Assembly (NCBI GenBank): GCA_020054325.1
Contig: JAGVLG010000062.1
Coordinates: forward strand, 1-50,104
From: Gammaproteobacteria bacterium
GTDB lineage: Bacteria > Pseudomonadota > Gammaproteobacteria > UBA6186 > Azoamicaceae
Length of the DNA stretch: 50,104 nt
Direction of reading: 5' to 3'
Positions 26,570-39,511 of this stretch are shown piece after piece. Position 1 is the first letter of the stretch. Every line of letters starts with the position of its first letter. The notes under the pieces were generated by a model. It was not told the origin of the DNA. It saw only the letters and a program-made list of their open reading frames with translations, and searched no databases. A program made the translations under genes and the position numbers.

Positions 26570-26707
26570 TTATTTTGTATAGCGTGTTTCACATTTGTCA
26601 GGACAGCAATCATCTTTCTTGTCACAGCATGGTGTGCCACAACAACCTGCTAATAATAATGCTGGAGCAACTAAAACGGTTACTAATAATACTGATAATG
26701 CGCGCAT
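26570..26707 (-). CDS. 45-residue cysteine-rich lipoprotein
   Basis: A tiny complete gene: AAGGAG lies 6 nt before ATG 26707 and a strong terminator follows the stop. The signal peptide MRALSVLLVTVLVAPALLLA leads to a perfect lipobox LAGC (Cys22). The ~24-residue mature part has seven Cys, mostly as CC pairs (CC, CC, CC, C) among Lys/Asp. This pattern could bind metal or form disulfides. I do not recognise a family. Confidence 0.75.
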   Translation of the reverse strand: MRALSVLLVTVLVAPALLLAGCCGTPCCDKKDDCCPDKCETRYTK

Positions 26708-26811
26708 AATAATCTCCTTGAGTTACAATTAAATGTTACTCCCCTAATAATAGACGATTTTTAACTGTTTGAACAACCAAAAACAAAATTTAAACGAAAC
26801 ATCAGCAAACA

Positions 26812-27165
26812 CTACTTAACGTAAGCTATTAATCGTGGTTGGATTTGTTTGAAACAATACTCAATCTCATCAATTGCCGCATTGATAACTGAAATTTCTG
26901 TAGATCCATTACGGATTAATTGCTCTAACCCAATTGATAAATTTGCTAGCTGGACAGCACCAAGATTACCACTGCTAGATTTTAAAGAATGGGCAATACG
27001 GCCAATAGTTTCAAACTCTTGCTTTTGTAACGCATCTCGCATTGCAACAATGTTACTAGGGACGTCATCGACATATATCGAAATAATATGGTTGATGCCA
27101 TCTCCTATAGCCTCGTGTAAAGAGTCTAAAACACTAGTATCAAACTGCTGACTTTCCTGATTCAT
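26812..27165 (-). CDS. HPt (histidine phosphotransfer) domain protein
   Basis: 117 residues, a single HPt four-helix bundle. The phospho-accepting His is His59 in RIAHSLKSSSGNLGA. Such proteins pass phosphoryl groups between hybrid kinases and response regulators. Its first 26 bp overlap the end of gpsA, so it is co-expressed with housekeeping genes. No hybrid kinase or receiver is nearby, so its partners must be elsewhere. Confidence 0.88.
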   Translation of the reverse strand: MNQESQQFDTSVLDSLHEAIGDGINHIISIYVDDVPSNIVAMRDALQKQEFETIGRIAHSLKSSSGNLGAVQLANLSIGLEQLIRNGSTEISVINAAIDEIEYCFKQIQPRLIAYVK

Positions 27166-28147
27166 GCACAGGTTTCCTTGTAATTAAGTTCCTTACTGCA
27201 TCTTGTGGGCTGATGTTTCCCGTGACAATCTTGTACACTTGCTCAGCTATAGGCATTTCTACATTATGCGCTCTTGCTATTCTAGTAACTTCTGTAACAT
27301 TATGCACAGCTTCAACTATTTGACCAATCTCTGTTTGAGCCTGGGTTACCGACTTACCTTGTGCTAATGCCAAACCGAAACGACGATTACGTGATTGATC
27401 ATCGGTGCAAGTTAGTACTAGATCGCCCATTCCAGCCAGACCTTGCAAAGTCTCCATCTTAGCCCCTAACGCAACTCCCAAGCGTTGCATTTCAGCTAAG
27501 CTGCGCGTTATTAATGCTGCACGAGCATTGGCACCGTAACCTAAACCATCTGACAATCCAGTAGCTACTGCAAATATGTTTTTTAAGACGCCACCAATCT
27601 GTACGCCTACTACATCAGTATTCAAATATACTCGGAAATTTTCATTGTGGAAATATTTTAAAAGATCATTACCAAAAGCAATATTTGCCGCAGCGATTGT
27701 TACGGCTGTTGGCAATTGTCTCGCAACTTCTTTCGCAAAACTAGGACCACCTAACACTGCATACACTTGCCCAGAACCAAGCTCTGCCTCAACGACCTCA
27801 TGTAACAACCGGCCTTGTTTTGGCTCTAGCCCCTTAGTGGCCCAAATAATCCGGTGTTTGGCGCTCAAATACGGTTTAAGGAGGCGTAATACCTCTAAAA
27901 AAGCTTTGCTAGGAACCACAATCAAAATGTCTTGTGCATCGCGCAGCAAATCACTTAGCTCGGCACAACCGCGGATATTTTTGGGTAACTTAATTCCAGG
28001 AAGATACTTAGTGTTAGTATGAGCCGTTGTAATTTCTTCTAATACTTCGCGCTCTCTACCCCAGATTTTGATCTCTGCGGTAGTGTTGCGCGCTAATGCT
28101 GCTGCTAATGCTGTTCCCCAAGAACCTGCGCCACAAACTGCAATCAT
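27140..28147 (-). CDS. gpsA: Glycerol-3-phosphate dehydrogenase [NAD(P)+]
   Basis: 335 residues. Rossmann motif GAGSWGTALAAALA at the N-terminus, VLGGPSFAKEVARQLPTAV in the middle, and the catalytic KNIFAVATGLSDGLGYGAN stretch. It makes sn-glycerol-3-phosphate for phospholipid synthesis. The start overlaps the secB stop by 4 bp; secB–gpsA order matches E. coli. Confidence 0.97.
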   Translation of the reverse strand: MIAVCGAGSWGTALAAALARNTTAEIKIWGREREVLEEITTAHTNTKYLPGIKLPKNIRGCAELSDLLRDAQDILIVVPSKAFLEVLRLLKPYLSAKHRIIWATKGLEPKQGRLLHEVVEAELGSGQVYAVLGGPSFAKEVARQLPTAVTIAAANIAFGNDLLKYFHNENFRVYLNTDVVGVQIGGVLKNIFAVATGLSDGLGYGANARAALITRSLAEMQRLGVALGAKMETLQGLAGMGDLVLTCTDDQSRNRRFGLALAQGKSVTQAQTEIGQIVEAVHNVTEVTRIARAHNVEMPIAEQVYKIVTGNISPQDAVRNLITRKPVHESGKSAV

Positions 28148-28653
28148 GCGTTTGCTACCGCTCCTTGCTGTTGCTGTACATGTTGTTCGTACATAGCTTC
28201 AAAATTCATTGGTGGAATGATTAATTGTGGAAAACCACCCCTAGAAACAAGGCTAGAAATAGCTTCACGAGCATATGGGAATAATATAGTTGGAGCAGTT
28301 GTCGATAATACATAATCTAATTGCGCATCATCACTAACACCAGATAATAAGAATATACCCGCCTGTTTAACTTCTACTACAAATGCAGTTAGTGGTTCTG
28401 GTGTTGTAGCCGGTTTCGGCTCATCTGCTTTCTGAATGGGGGCAACAGTTACTTTAACAGTAATCGTCATGACTACATCATATAAATCCTTATCTAAGCT
28501 ATGACGTGCCATTTGTATATCGAAATCTAGCTTGGGGTTCCATTCTAGGGTAAATACTCTTGGTGAATTTGGAGCCTCAAAGGAAGCATCCTGAATATAA
28601 ATATTATGTACTGCAAAGTTTACACCAGAATTGGTTTTTTGTTCAGTTGTCAT
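28144..28653 (-). CDS. secB: Protein-export chaperone SecB
   Basis: 169 residues, slightly longer than E. coli SecB (155) with an Ala/Gln-rich tail. The signature YIQDASFEAPNSPRVF is at the N-terminus, and FPYAREAISSLVSRGGFP and PPMNFEAMY are at the C-terminus. SecB keeps preproteins unfolded and hands them to SecA. It lies between grxC and gpsA in the usual order. Confidence 0.97.
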   Translation of the reverse strand: MTTEQKTNSGVNFAVHNIYIQDASFEAPNSPRVFTLEWNPKLDFDIQMARHSLDKDLYDVVMTITVKVTVAPIQKADEPKPATTPEPLTAFVVEVKQAGIFLLSGVSDDAQLDYVLSTTAPTILFPYAREAISSLVSRGGFPQLIIPPMNFEAMYEQHVQQQQGAVANA

Positions 28654-28671
28654 GCACTTCCCCTATTTAAC

Positions 28672-28929
28672 TTATCTATTCAATAATTGATCTAATTTGC
28701 CACTGTTATCTAGCTCTTTTAAATCACTAAAACCGCCAATATGCTTACCATCAATAAAAATTTGTGGCACCGTTTTACGGCCTTCGCTTTTAGCTAACAT
28801 CTCTTCACGTTTAGTTATATCTTGATCTACAAGAACTTCTTGAAAAGCTACACCCTTAGCTTTAAAAAGTTCCTTAGCATTTATACAATAGGGACAGCTC
28901 ATAGTCCCATAAATTACAACTGTCGCCAT
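28672..28929 (-). CDS. grxC: Glutaredoxin 3
   Basis: 85 residues. Active site CPYC in VVIYGTMSCPYCINAKELF, cis-Pro in RKTVPQIFIDGKHIGG. Start ATG 28929 is chosen because AGGTGA ends 5 nt upstream; the GTG at 28938 is part of that SD. It reduces disulfides with glutathione. Part of the rhodanese–grxC–secB–gpsA operon. Confidence 0.95.
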   Translation of the reverse strand: MATVVIYGTMSCPYCINAKELFKAKGVAFQEVLVDQDITKREEMLAKSEGRKTVPQIFIDGKHIGGFSDLKELDNSGKLDQLLNR

Positions 28930-28944
28930 TAATGTCACCTTTAG

Positions 28945-29385
28945 CTATAACTCCATTTTACTGGATCCGGTGGTCAGCGGTAATCCAGCTGCTTGCCAGG
29001 CATTAATGCCACCAGCAAGCGTAACTGCCTGGGTAAAACCTGCAGCTCGCAAACGCTTTGCAGCCGCAGCAGAAATTTTGCCAGTAGCACAAACTACCAC
29101 TATTGGTTTTTGCATATATTTATTAAGTTTTTTAATTTTTTGATCGATCTGATCAGCTGCTAAATGAGTCGCACCAACAAGATGTCCAGCAGCAAAATCT
29201 GCTTCCGAACGAACATCTAATAACAAGGCTTGTTCATGATTATATAAGGCAACCGCTTGTTCTATCGAAACAGCCTTGGATCCAACGTCCTGCTTTAATT
29301 CAAATATGACGTAAGCAACGAGTAGAGCAATAAAAATACTGCTAAGTTGCCAATGTTGCACAAGAAAATCTACAATTTCACTCAT
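28945..29385 (-). CDS. Membrane-anchored rhodanese-like protein (YibN type)
   Basis: 146 residues from ATG 29385 (ATG 29391 adds two). An N-terminal helix (about 16-30) anchors a single rhodanese domain with ALLLDVRSEADFAAGHLVGA and the active-site loop VVCATGKISAAAA containing the catalytic Cys. It probably handles sulfane sulfur at the inner membrane. Position before grxC–secB matches E. coli yibN; it diverges from gpmI. Confidence 0.9.
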   Translation of the reverse strand: MSEIVDFLVQHWQLSSIFIALLVAYVIFELKQDVGSKAVSIEQAVALYNHEQALLLDVRSEADFAAGHLVGATHLAADQIDQKIKKLNKYMQKPIVVVCATGKISAAAAKRLRAAGFTQAVTLAGGINAWQAAGLPLTTGSSKMEL

Positions 29386-29493
29386 ATACACATCTTAATT
29401 TTATTTTGCTACTAGGTGAGCATTGTACACCTAAATTGAATTGAAAGCACCTATTTTTAGCAGTTTAATTTCTAACTAATTGGATCAAAATTA

Positions 29494-31008
29494 ATGCCAA
29501 ACGATAACCCCTTTATACTAATAGTGCTAGATGGTTGGGGCCATGGTATGCCTGACGTCAATAATGCCATAACTGCTGCAAAAACCCCAGCCTGGGACAA
29601 CTTATGGAGATCGTGCCCACGTACGCTAATTTCCGGTTCGGGATTAGATGTTGGCTTACCAGATGGGCAAATGGGCAATTCTGAAGTAGGGCATATGACC
29701 CTAGGATCTGGCAGAGTAATTTACCAAGACTTAACCCTTATTAACAAATCTATTGCAGATGGATCTTTTTTTCAAAATCCAGTATTGCTACAAGCACTAC
29801 GTAAGGCACAAGAATTAAATAGCGCTATACATATTTTAGGGCTACTCTCGCCGGGTGGAGTACATAGCCATGAAGAGCAAATCTTTGCAATGGTTAAATT
29901 AAGCGCGCAACAAAAAAATCAAAATATTTACGTGCATGCATTTTTAGATGGGAGAGATACACCACCACGAAGCGCTCTGGCAAGTATTACAGCGTTACAA
30001 CAAGTATGCGATCAATATAGTAACGTGAAAATCGCAAGCATCATGGGGCGCTATTATGCTATGGATCGTGATAAACGTTTAGAGCGCACTAATGCAGCGG
30101 TTGAGCTGCTAGTTAATGCCAAAGCAGCTTATTCTGCGACATCCGCGGCAATAGCTTTAGAAATGGCATACTCTCGAGGCGAGACTGATGAGTTTGTGAA
30201 GCCAACATTAATTGTAAATGCTAAAATAAACAAGAATGATGTAGTGTTTTTTATGAATTTTAGATCAGATCGCGCTAGACAATTAAGTCATGCTTTAACG
30301 AATATAACCCCTCCATTAATAAGTGAATTTGTTACATTAACAGAATTTGACCCGCTACTAAAAGCGAAAGTAGCGTTTCCTAAAGCCCCAATTACAAATG
30401 TATTAGGGGAAGTTTTTCAACAGCATAATTTACGCCAACTCCGAATTGCGGAAACAGAAAAATATGCACATGTAACTTTCTTTTTTAATGCTGGCAGAGA
30501 AGCTGCATTTATGAATGAGGAGAGACTCTTAATACCTTCACCAAAAGTTGCAACCTACGATCTTGAGCCAGCCATGGCTGCTGTAGCAATAACTGATAAA
30601 ATAATTCAATTTATCCATGATAAAACTTATGATGTGATCATATGTAATTATGCAAATGCGGATATGGTAGGGCATACTGGCAATCTAACAGCTACTATTA
30701 CCGCAGTTGAAGTGTTAGATCAATGTTTAGGTCGGATTACTGCTGCTATCCAACAATATGGCGGCCAAGTTTTAATTACCGCCGATCATGGCAATGCTGA
30801 AACCATGTGGGATACAAAGCATCAACAACCACATACTGCGCATACAACCAATTTGGTACCAGTCATTTATGTTGGTGCAAAGAAAATCAAATTTAAAAAT
30901 TCTAATGATAGCCACAGCTTTGGCCTACAAGATATTGCACCAACTATTTTAGAATTATTGAATATTCCAAAACCTCAGGAAATGCTCGGTAATTCATTAA
31001 TAGCTTAA
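29494..31008 (+). CDS. gpmI: 2,3-bisphosphoglycerate-independent phosphoglycerate mutase
   Basis: 504 residues. DGWG near the start, the phosphoserine site NSEVGHMTLGSGRVIYQDL, HAFLDGRDTPP, SIMGRYYAMDRDKR and the metal site ITADHGNAETMWD are all present. The Mn-dependent enzyme interconverts 3- and 2-phosphoglycerate in glycolysis. It diverges from the rhodanese gene and is followed by a processing protease, as in many gammaproteobacteria. Confidence 0.98.
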   Translation: MPNDNPFILIVLDGWGHGMPDVNNAITAAKTPAWDNLWRSCPRTLISGSGLDVGLPDGQMGNSEVGHMTLGSGRVIYQDLTLINKSIADGSFFQNPVLLQALRKAQELNSAIHILGLLSPGGVHSHEEQIFAMVKLSAQQKNQNIYVHAFLDGRDTPPRSALASITALQQVCDQYSNVKIASIMGRYYAMDRDKRLERTNAAVELLVNAKAAYSATSAAIALEMAYSRGETDEFVKPTLIVNAKINKNDVVFFMNFRSDRARQLSHALTNITPPLISEFVTLTEFDPLLKAKVAFPKAPITNVLGEVFQQHNLRQLRIAETEKYAHVTFFFNAGREAAFMNEERLLIPSPKVATYDLEPAMAAVAITDKIIQFIHDKTYDVIICNYANADMVGHTGNLTATITAVEVLDQCLGRITAAIQQYGGQVLITADHGNAETMWDTKHQQPHTAHTTNLVPVIYVGAKKIKFKNSNDSHSFGLQDIAPTILELLNIPKPQEMLGNSLIA

Positions 31009-31109
31009 TGAATATGTACCACGCAATGACAAAGCACAAAACATGTATATTTATACACCATTTCTCGATTATAAGCCTATAATGAGTATTATGTCTTTTA
31101 ACATGTAAC

Positions 31110-32558
31110 ATGGCACTAATTATGAAACATACAAAAATACAATTAATAACCTGCTGCATTTCATTATTTATCAGCAATCTAGTTTTTGCTGCTGCCTCAG
31201 CAAGCGCACCAAACCAGCCTGCAGCAACAACTACAATATCTCCGACAGGTACTGCCAAGACTGAGCAAATTCCACTCACAGAATTAGAACGCTTTACAAC
31301 AGTGTTAGAGCACGTTAAAAATTATTATGTTAAAGACGTAGGTGATGATGAACTATTTGAAAACTCTATTCATGGTATGTTAACCGGTTTAGATCCACAC
31401 TCTGCGTATCTTGATAAAGAAGAATTCGCAGAGCTTAAAGCTAGCACTTCAGGTAAATTCGGCGGCCTTGGAATTGAGGTAACTGTTGATGACGGCTTTA
31501 TAAAAGTCATTTCTCCCATCGACGGCACCCCAGCAGCTAAAGGCGGCCTAAAGGCTGGCGACATAATCGTACGCATAGATGATGCTCCAGTAAAGGATAT
31601 GCCCTTAAAAGATGCCGTAGATAAAATGCGGGGTAAGCCCGGTACCGAGGTTTCGCTAACAATAGTCCGCCAAGGTGAAACTAAGCCTTTGAAAATTAAA
31701 TTAACTCGTGAAATTATTAATGTCCAATCTGTCACTAGTAAAATTATTGATAAGGATTATGGCTATATTAGAATTTCACAATTCCAAAATGAAACTGGCC
31801 CAGATCTTGTGAAACAATTAAAAGAATTACTAAAAAAATCTAATGGCCATCTTAAAGGTATTGTACTTGATTTACGTAACAATCCAGGTGGTGTTTTAGA
31901 TGCATCAGTACAAGTTGCCTCAGCTTTCTTAGACAAAGATAAAATCGGTTATGAAAAAATGGTGGTCTATACTAAAGGTCGCTTGGCTGGATCACAGGTT
32001 AAAGAAAAAGCCACAGGCAAAGATTTAACAAACGGCATCCCAATAGTTATTATGGTCAATGGCGGTTCAGCCTCGGCAGCAGAAATTGTTGCTGGTGCGA
32101 TGCAAGATCATCGCCGCGCCGTAATCTTAGGCACCCAAACCTTCGGTAAAGCGTCAGTACAAACAGTACTACCATTAAAAGATCAACGTGGTTTAAAGCT
32201 CACCACGGCATTATATTACACCCCATCCGGCAAATCGATCCAAGCTAAGGGTATTACTCCAGATATAATCGTAGATGAGGTCGAGATTCCGAAACCAAAT
32301 AACAGTGCTACCGATACTTTATTGCTACATGAAGCAGATTTAGATCGTCATCTAGAATCAAAACAAGGTGATGAAGCAAATAGTACCCAAAAAGCTGAGA
32401 ATTCAAAAGGTAAAAATGCCAACGGCAACAATCCACAAACTGACGCTACAGCTAGCGAAAAGAGTGCTAAAAACAAAGATAATCCATCAATGTATGATGA
32501 TTATCAATTATATCAAGCGCTAAATGTTCTTAAGGCACAACAAGCATTACAGCGTTAA
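31110..32558 (+). CDS. C-terminal processing peptidase (S41 family)
   Basis: 482 residues. The signal peptide ends near FAAAS (starts at ATG 31110 or 31122, neither with a clear SD). A PDZ domain (GKFGGLGIEVTVDDGFIKV...PAAKGGLKAGDIIVRIDD) is followed by the protease core with NGGSASAAEIVAGAM (nucleophile Ser) and FGKASVQT (base Lys). The last ~90 residues are Lys/Asn/Thr-rich and likely disordered. These periplasmic enzymes trim or degrade envelope proteins. TATAAT at 31078-31083 may be its -10 box. Confidence 0.94.
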   Translation: MALIMKHTKIQLITCCISLFISNLVFAAASASAPNQPAATTTISPTGTAKTEQIPLTELERFTTVLEHVKNYYVKDVGDDELFENSIHGMLTGLDPHSAYLDKEEFAELKASTSGKFGGLGIEVTVDDGFIKVISPIDGTPAAKGGLKAGDIIVRIDDAPVKDMPLKDAVDKMRGKPGTEVSLTIVRQGETKPLKIKLTREIINVQSVTSKIIDKDYGYIRISQFQNETGPDLVKQLKELLKKSNGHLKGIVLDLRNNPGGVLDASVQVASAFLDKDKIGYEKMVVYTKGRLAGSQVKEKATGKDLTNGIPIVIMVNGGSASAAEIVAGAMQDHRRAVILGTQTFGKASVQTVLPLKDQRGLKLTTALYYTPSGKSIQAKGITPDIIVDEVEIPKPNNSATDTLLLHEADLDRHLESKQGDEANSTQKAENSKGKNANGNNPQTDATASEKSAKNKDNPSMYDDYQLYQALNVLKAQQALQR

Positions 32559-32567
32559 TGCATGATT

Positions 32568-32600
32568 ATGCACCTAAACAAAATTGAACTTTAGGTGCAT
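32568..32600 (+). terminator. Stem-loop after the S41 protease gene
   Basis: Perfect 11-bp arms ATGCACCTAAA and TTTAGGTGCAT with an 11-base loop, 9 bp after the stop codon. No strong U-tract follows, so it may work as a 3'-end stabiliser or weak terminator. Confidence 0.4.
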
Positions 32601-32611
32601 ATTACAATCTA

Positions 32612-32665
32612 AATCTATATCCAGAAGTATACAGTATCCAGAAGTATACAGTAAAGATATAGATT
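32612..32665 (+). repeat. Tandem 17-bp repeat within a 10-bp inverted repeat, before the ankyrin gene
   Basis: Two exact copies of TATCCAGAAGTATACAG (32618-32634, 32635-32651) are enclosed by AATCTATATC (32612-32621) and GATATAGATT (32656-32665). The right arm ends at the base before ATG 32666. The layout could be a two-site operator, or a leader hairpin that holds the start region. Confidence 0.6.
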
Positions 32666-35600
32666 ATGCCGCAAAGATTACACCCAAAAGCAGAAGAGTT
32701 ACTCGCTTTGGTTCGAAGCGATGCTTCTAAGATAAGAGCGTACAAGTTTTTTTTGGAATTATCGCCACAAGATAAAACTCTGGTTGCTATCAATTTACAT
32801 AACAACCCCGTGATAATTTTTAATGGTTATGATCAGCTACACAGTGCTCTAATTATTGAAAATGCCCAAGCTGAAGAAAAGCTTACAAAGTTAACTACTG
32901 AATTTGTTGATTGTCTCAATACCATTAATAAAAATCAACCGCAAGGTTCCAATACACCATCAAAGTTATACATAAGCAAATTAAATCAGGCAAAACGGAT
33001 AATTCAAGAGGTAAAGGATAAGTTCGGTATTGATAGATTCGACAGCTTCGATTGCAATCTTTTTTTATATGCTGCTATAGCTAGCAATGCTGAATTAATT
33101 GAAGAATTATTGGATAATGGCGCTGATCCACAATTAGAATCACCACAAAGACAGCTATCGTCCTGGGGTTATATTTTACAAAAAATAATAGAAACTTCAA
33201 CTCAAGTTGCTGAGGTTAACAAATATAAGGAAATTTTAGATTTACTTATAAGTCGTGGTGTAAATCCATTGTTCGGCGTAACTCAAAATTATATCACTGA
33301 AAATGGCACTACTAGCATTAAGGTATACTTTGAACAGTTGCCAGAAATAGAGTTCATGGATATTTTATTTCGTCACATAGAAAGCGGCTCGTTAGATAAA
33401 CAAGAAATATCAACATTGATAGACAACTATGGATTCGACGCCGCCAAATTAAATTCAATTTTAAACGCTAGAAATTTTTCTAGAACCACATTATTAATGC
33501 ATGCAATACTGCATAAAAATGACGCGGCTATTGATTGGCTTCTCGATAACAACATCGATACCAACCAACAAAATCTTGATGGCAACACAGCATTACACAT
33601 AGCATTAATAAACAAAAATATTGCCGCCATATGCAAATTAATGTCATATAAAAATACTGAAAATCCCGAATGGCAACCTGACATATCAATTTTGAATAAT
33701 GAAGGTATTTCAGCAATAAGCTTGGTCCAGATGAACAACCTACATCTTATTGGCAACCAAGTTCTCGAACATAAAACATATAAAAATTTTGAACAAATTC
33801 TAACTGCAATCTCTCATAAGAATGTTGCCGAAGCTACGCATTTAATTAAAGAACTTTTGCGGCAACCTCCAGAAGAATATTTACCGGTATTTAACACATA
33901 TTTATATCCAAGAATATCATTACTTGCAGCATGTGCTGAATTTAATGAATTAGAACTTTTCAAGATGATCTTAAATTCGGGATTGATTATTGATAAAAAA
34001 ACGCAACTACAATTAGCAATGCTATTTGCAGCGTTGTCAAACGCTACTGATATTTTGGATTATATAATCAAGCATGAAAATATTGACGTAAACTTTTTTG
34101 ACGGGCATAACACAACCCCATTACTAGCTGCAATAGAGAGCAAAAGTAAAGATGCAGCATCATTATTGATTAACTATAATGCCTGGACTGATGCAAAAAA
34201 CACACTTGGAGAAACTCCACTAATGTGTGCAGCGCAACAGGGCATGTATGATGTATGTAGAGCTTTAAAAGAACGTGGCGCAGATATAAACGTGCAAGCA
34301 CATAATGGCTCTACGGCATTAAAGTATGCAACGCAAAATGGCTTTGACGATATTGCAGCCTTATTACTAGATGGCGATTTAAAGCAAGCACAATATACAG
34401 ATCTTATGTTGGCAGTTTTAGATAAAGATTTAAACAAAGTAACAGCCCTAGCACATTCTAACCCTAGAGCTATAAACCTGGTAAATGTAGGTGGTTTTTC
34501 AGCTCTAATGATTGCAGCAAACAAATATGCCCAGGCGACATCTACAGAAGAAAAGGAAATATACTTTAAAGTTATAAAAATATTGCTTCAAAATGGTGCA
34601 AGCGCAACAATAGAAAACCGCCTAAAAAACAATTTTTTAAAGCTATTAAGTAAGAGTAATACTGAGATATCTCCGGAACACTTATTAGAGTTATACAAAA
34701 TTTTCAAGGAACCGGGCGTTACTAAAGCGCACAATGGCAAAAATATTTTTCATATAGCTGTAATGTCAGGAGTCAACATAATCCCAACTTTATATACTTT
34801 AAATAATAACCCCCGAGATCTAAACATAGAGATTAATAAACTTGACGACGATGGCAACTCACCATTGAGCTTTATTTTACTAGATATAAAACAAGACTTC
34901 GAACCTAAAGCTATTTACGATTTAGTTGTCAAATACGGCGCAAGATTTATCCGCAATCAGCGCGAAATCTTATGGCCACTGCATATAAAAGCCATGTTGG
35001 ATTTACCCGAGCATAAAAGTTCCTCCAATTTTGACACGATATTTAATACCGAAGAGCAACATAACATTAATGCTAGAGCTCAGTATGAAGGCCGGACCGC
35101 ATTGCATTTTGCATGCCTACATGATAGACAAAAATTAGCAATTAACTTAATTGGGCATGGTGCTAATTTAACAATACAAGACTCTTATTCCCGCAATCCA
35201 TTGCATTACGCAGCTTTTCATAATATGCACCTACCAAACGTTACCGCACAAGAATTAGATGCAACTGATATTTTTGGGATAACGCCTCTAACAATATATT
35301 ACCAACATGCATCTACTCGTGCTGATTTTGCACAATATGCGTCATTATATAATTCTTTGAATAATTTCATCAACACAGACTACTTGCTAAAATTCGGCAC
35401 AATAGAGCCAGATACGCTCATAAGAGCAACATTAAGGGATGCTCGTTTAAACTACAAGCAAAAGTTAGCAATCCTAGAAGCTCTTCATAAATACTACGAA
35501 ATAAATGAACCAGAACGCATAGAAGAATATACAAAGCAAATTGATGCCGCTGAAAACACTATTATTTCTAAAGAATTTGCCAATCCAGAAGTATCCCCTG

Positions 35601-36726
35601 TAGGTACTTTACCCCTAAGGTCTGCTTTAGGGATCGAGATCGAAATACCACAATTACTAGACATGTGTTATATCCCCTTACCACGTTTAACAGAATTGCT
35701 AGGTGGAAAATTTGTGTTTGATATAACTGTTAAACGAATCCCATTGCACACCAATACCTACCCTGCCGTCGAGGAATTTTTAGAATTAACATCAGACCCT
35801 CCAATTAAGATATACCAACAATTATGGCGCTTTCTAGCACTCGTCGATGCTATAAACCAATCAGGCTCTAAAGTTAATGCCTCTGCTGGCCTGCATGTAC
35901 ATTTTAATATCCGTAAATTCGAAGGATTTGTTAGACCTAGTGAAGAGTTAGATTTTTTAAAATATCTTATCCTTAATTATGTAAAAATTGAAAATTTGCT
36001 ACGTGGTTTTATACGCAATGGCGAACTCTATGAATCTTTCGGTTCGGTATATATAGAGCCTATAGTTATAAATGAAGAAATGGTACAAAATTGTCGCAGC
36101 ATCGAAGAACTCCAAAGTATATGCGCGCATATTAATACACTAGATTTAACAGCTCTAGATCGCCACGGCACCGTGGAATTTCGCCTACATGAAGCTACAA
36201 TTAATCCAATACTCATTTATGCTTGGGTTGATATGCTATCTAGAATTGTATTCGCAAGCAAATTCCAAACTGAACAGCATCATCCAGAAGCAGAACATCA
36301 AAGCAAACCAAATATTGAATTATTAGTCGACTATTTAATCGGAATGCGCCATTATAATGCAACCTGGAATGCGCCGTGGGGAGCTTTTTCTGATTCTGAA
36401 ACTGTTACTACCAGTGCTTACCCTGGTAATGATACACGGCCAATACAGGTGCAAATTCAGGAAGCGCCTCTTTATAATATGATTCAAATTATTGTAAACC
36501 CTGATAGCAACGATGAAAATCTAGCTCAAAAATTAAAAGACTACATGCATATTAACACAGACAAATTCTCAATTCCTGGTAATGATGCACATCTTATCCT
36601 AGCAGATTTAGAAAAACTTGTGATCCTATTAAATGAAGCGCCTGGATTACTGCTAGATATTCCAGATAACACCCTGGAAATAATTAAGGAACTACGCCAA
36701 ACGCAACGTAACACCTTAAATCCATC

Positions 36727-36730
<4 letters not shown>
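32666..36730 (+). CDS. Ankyrin-repeat protein with C-terminal amidoligase-like domain
   Basis: 1354 residues, no signal peptide or membrane segment. Ankyrin repeats are clear at about 132-160, 270-330, 410-570 and 805-860 (for example GNTALHIALINKN, GETPLMCAAQQGMYDV, GRTALHFACLHDRQKLA). The region from ~975 to ~1210 carries amidoligase_2-type motifs in order: GIEIE (989-993), GLHVHFN (1075-1081) and TVEFRLHEATINP (1169-1181). That family belongs to the glutamine-synthetase-like fold and is predicted to join carboxyl and amino groups using ATP. Combined with eukaryote-like repeats, this suggests a secreted effector that modifies a host protein or metabolite (inference). It ends tail-to-tail with the flavoprotein gene. 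Confidence 0.85.
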
Positions 36731-39235
<2,505 letters not shown>

Positions 39236-39339
39236 CATGAATGTATCAAATAAAAAATTCATTTAATTTGTGCAACAATCTGGTTTTAATGAAACGTAAT
39301 AGCAATTGCACAAAGCAAATGGCGGCTGGTATAGTCTGG

Positions 39340-39445
39340 CCAGTTGGATTTAAGCTAGGGCACAGCCCGACTCGAGCAACAGGAATGTGTACATAGTACA
39401 TGAATGGATACGAGTGAAAGCTGTAACAACTACTAAATTTAATGG
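39340..39445 (+). repeat. Structured 106-bp repeat, copy B
   Basis: Same length and order of motifs as the copy at 4761-4866. The outer stem pairs 39340-39352 with 39434-39445, including two G·T (G·U) pairs and one bulged G. The inner hairpin reads TGTAC-ATA-GTACA, whereas copy A reads TATGT-ATA-ACATA: both arms changed together, loop unchanged. Shared unpaired blocks include GGATTTA, GCTAGGG, TCGAGC and AACAA. It lies between hemB and trxA, ending 66 bp before the trxA start. Confidence 0.7.
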
Positions 39446-39511
39446 CGATGAGTAGGTCGCGTTCCGTATAAATGTAAATCCTTTTAAAAGATAAGCAAGC
39501 AAGGGTGTATT

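Noticed and set aside
32618-32651. CRISPR-like direct repeats
   Set aside because: Only two adjacent 17-bp units with no spacer between them; no cas genes anywhere in the window.
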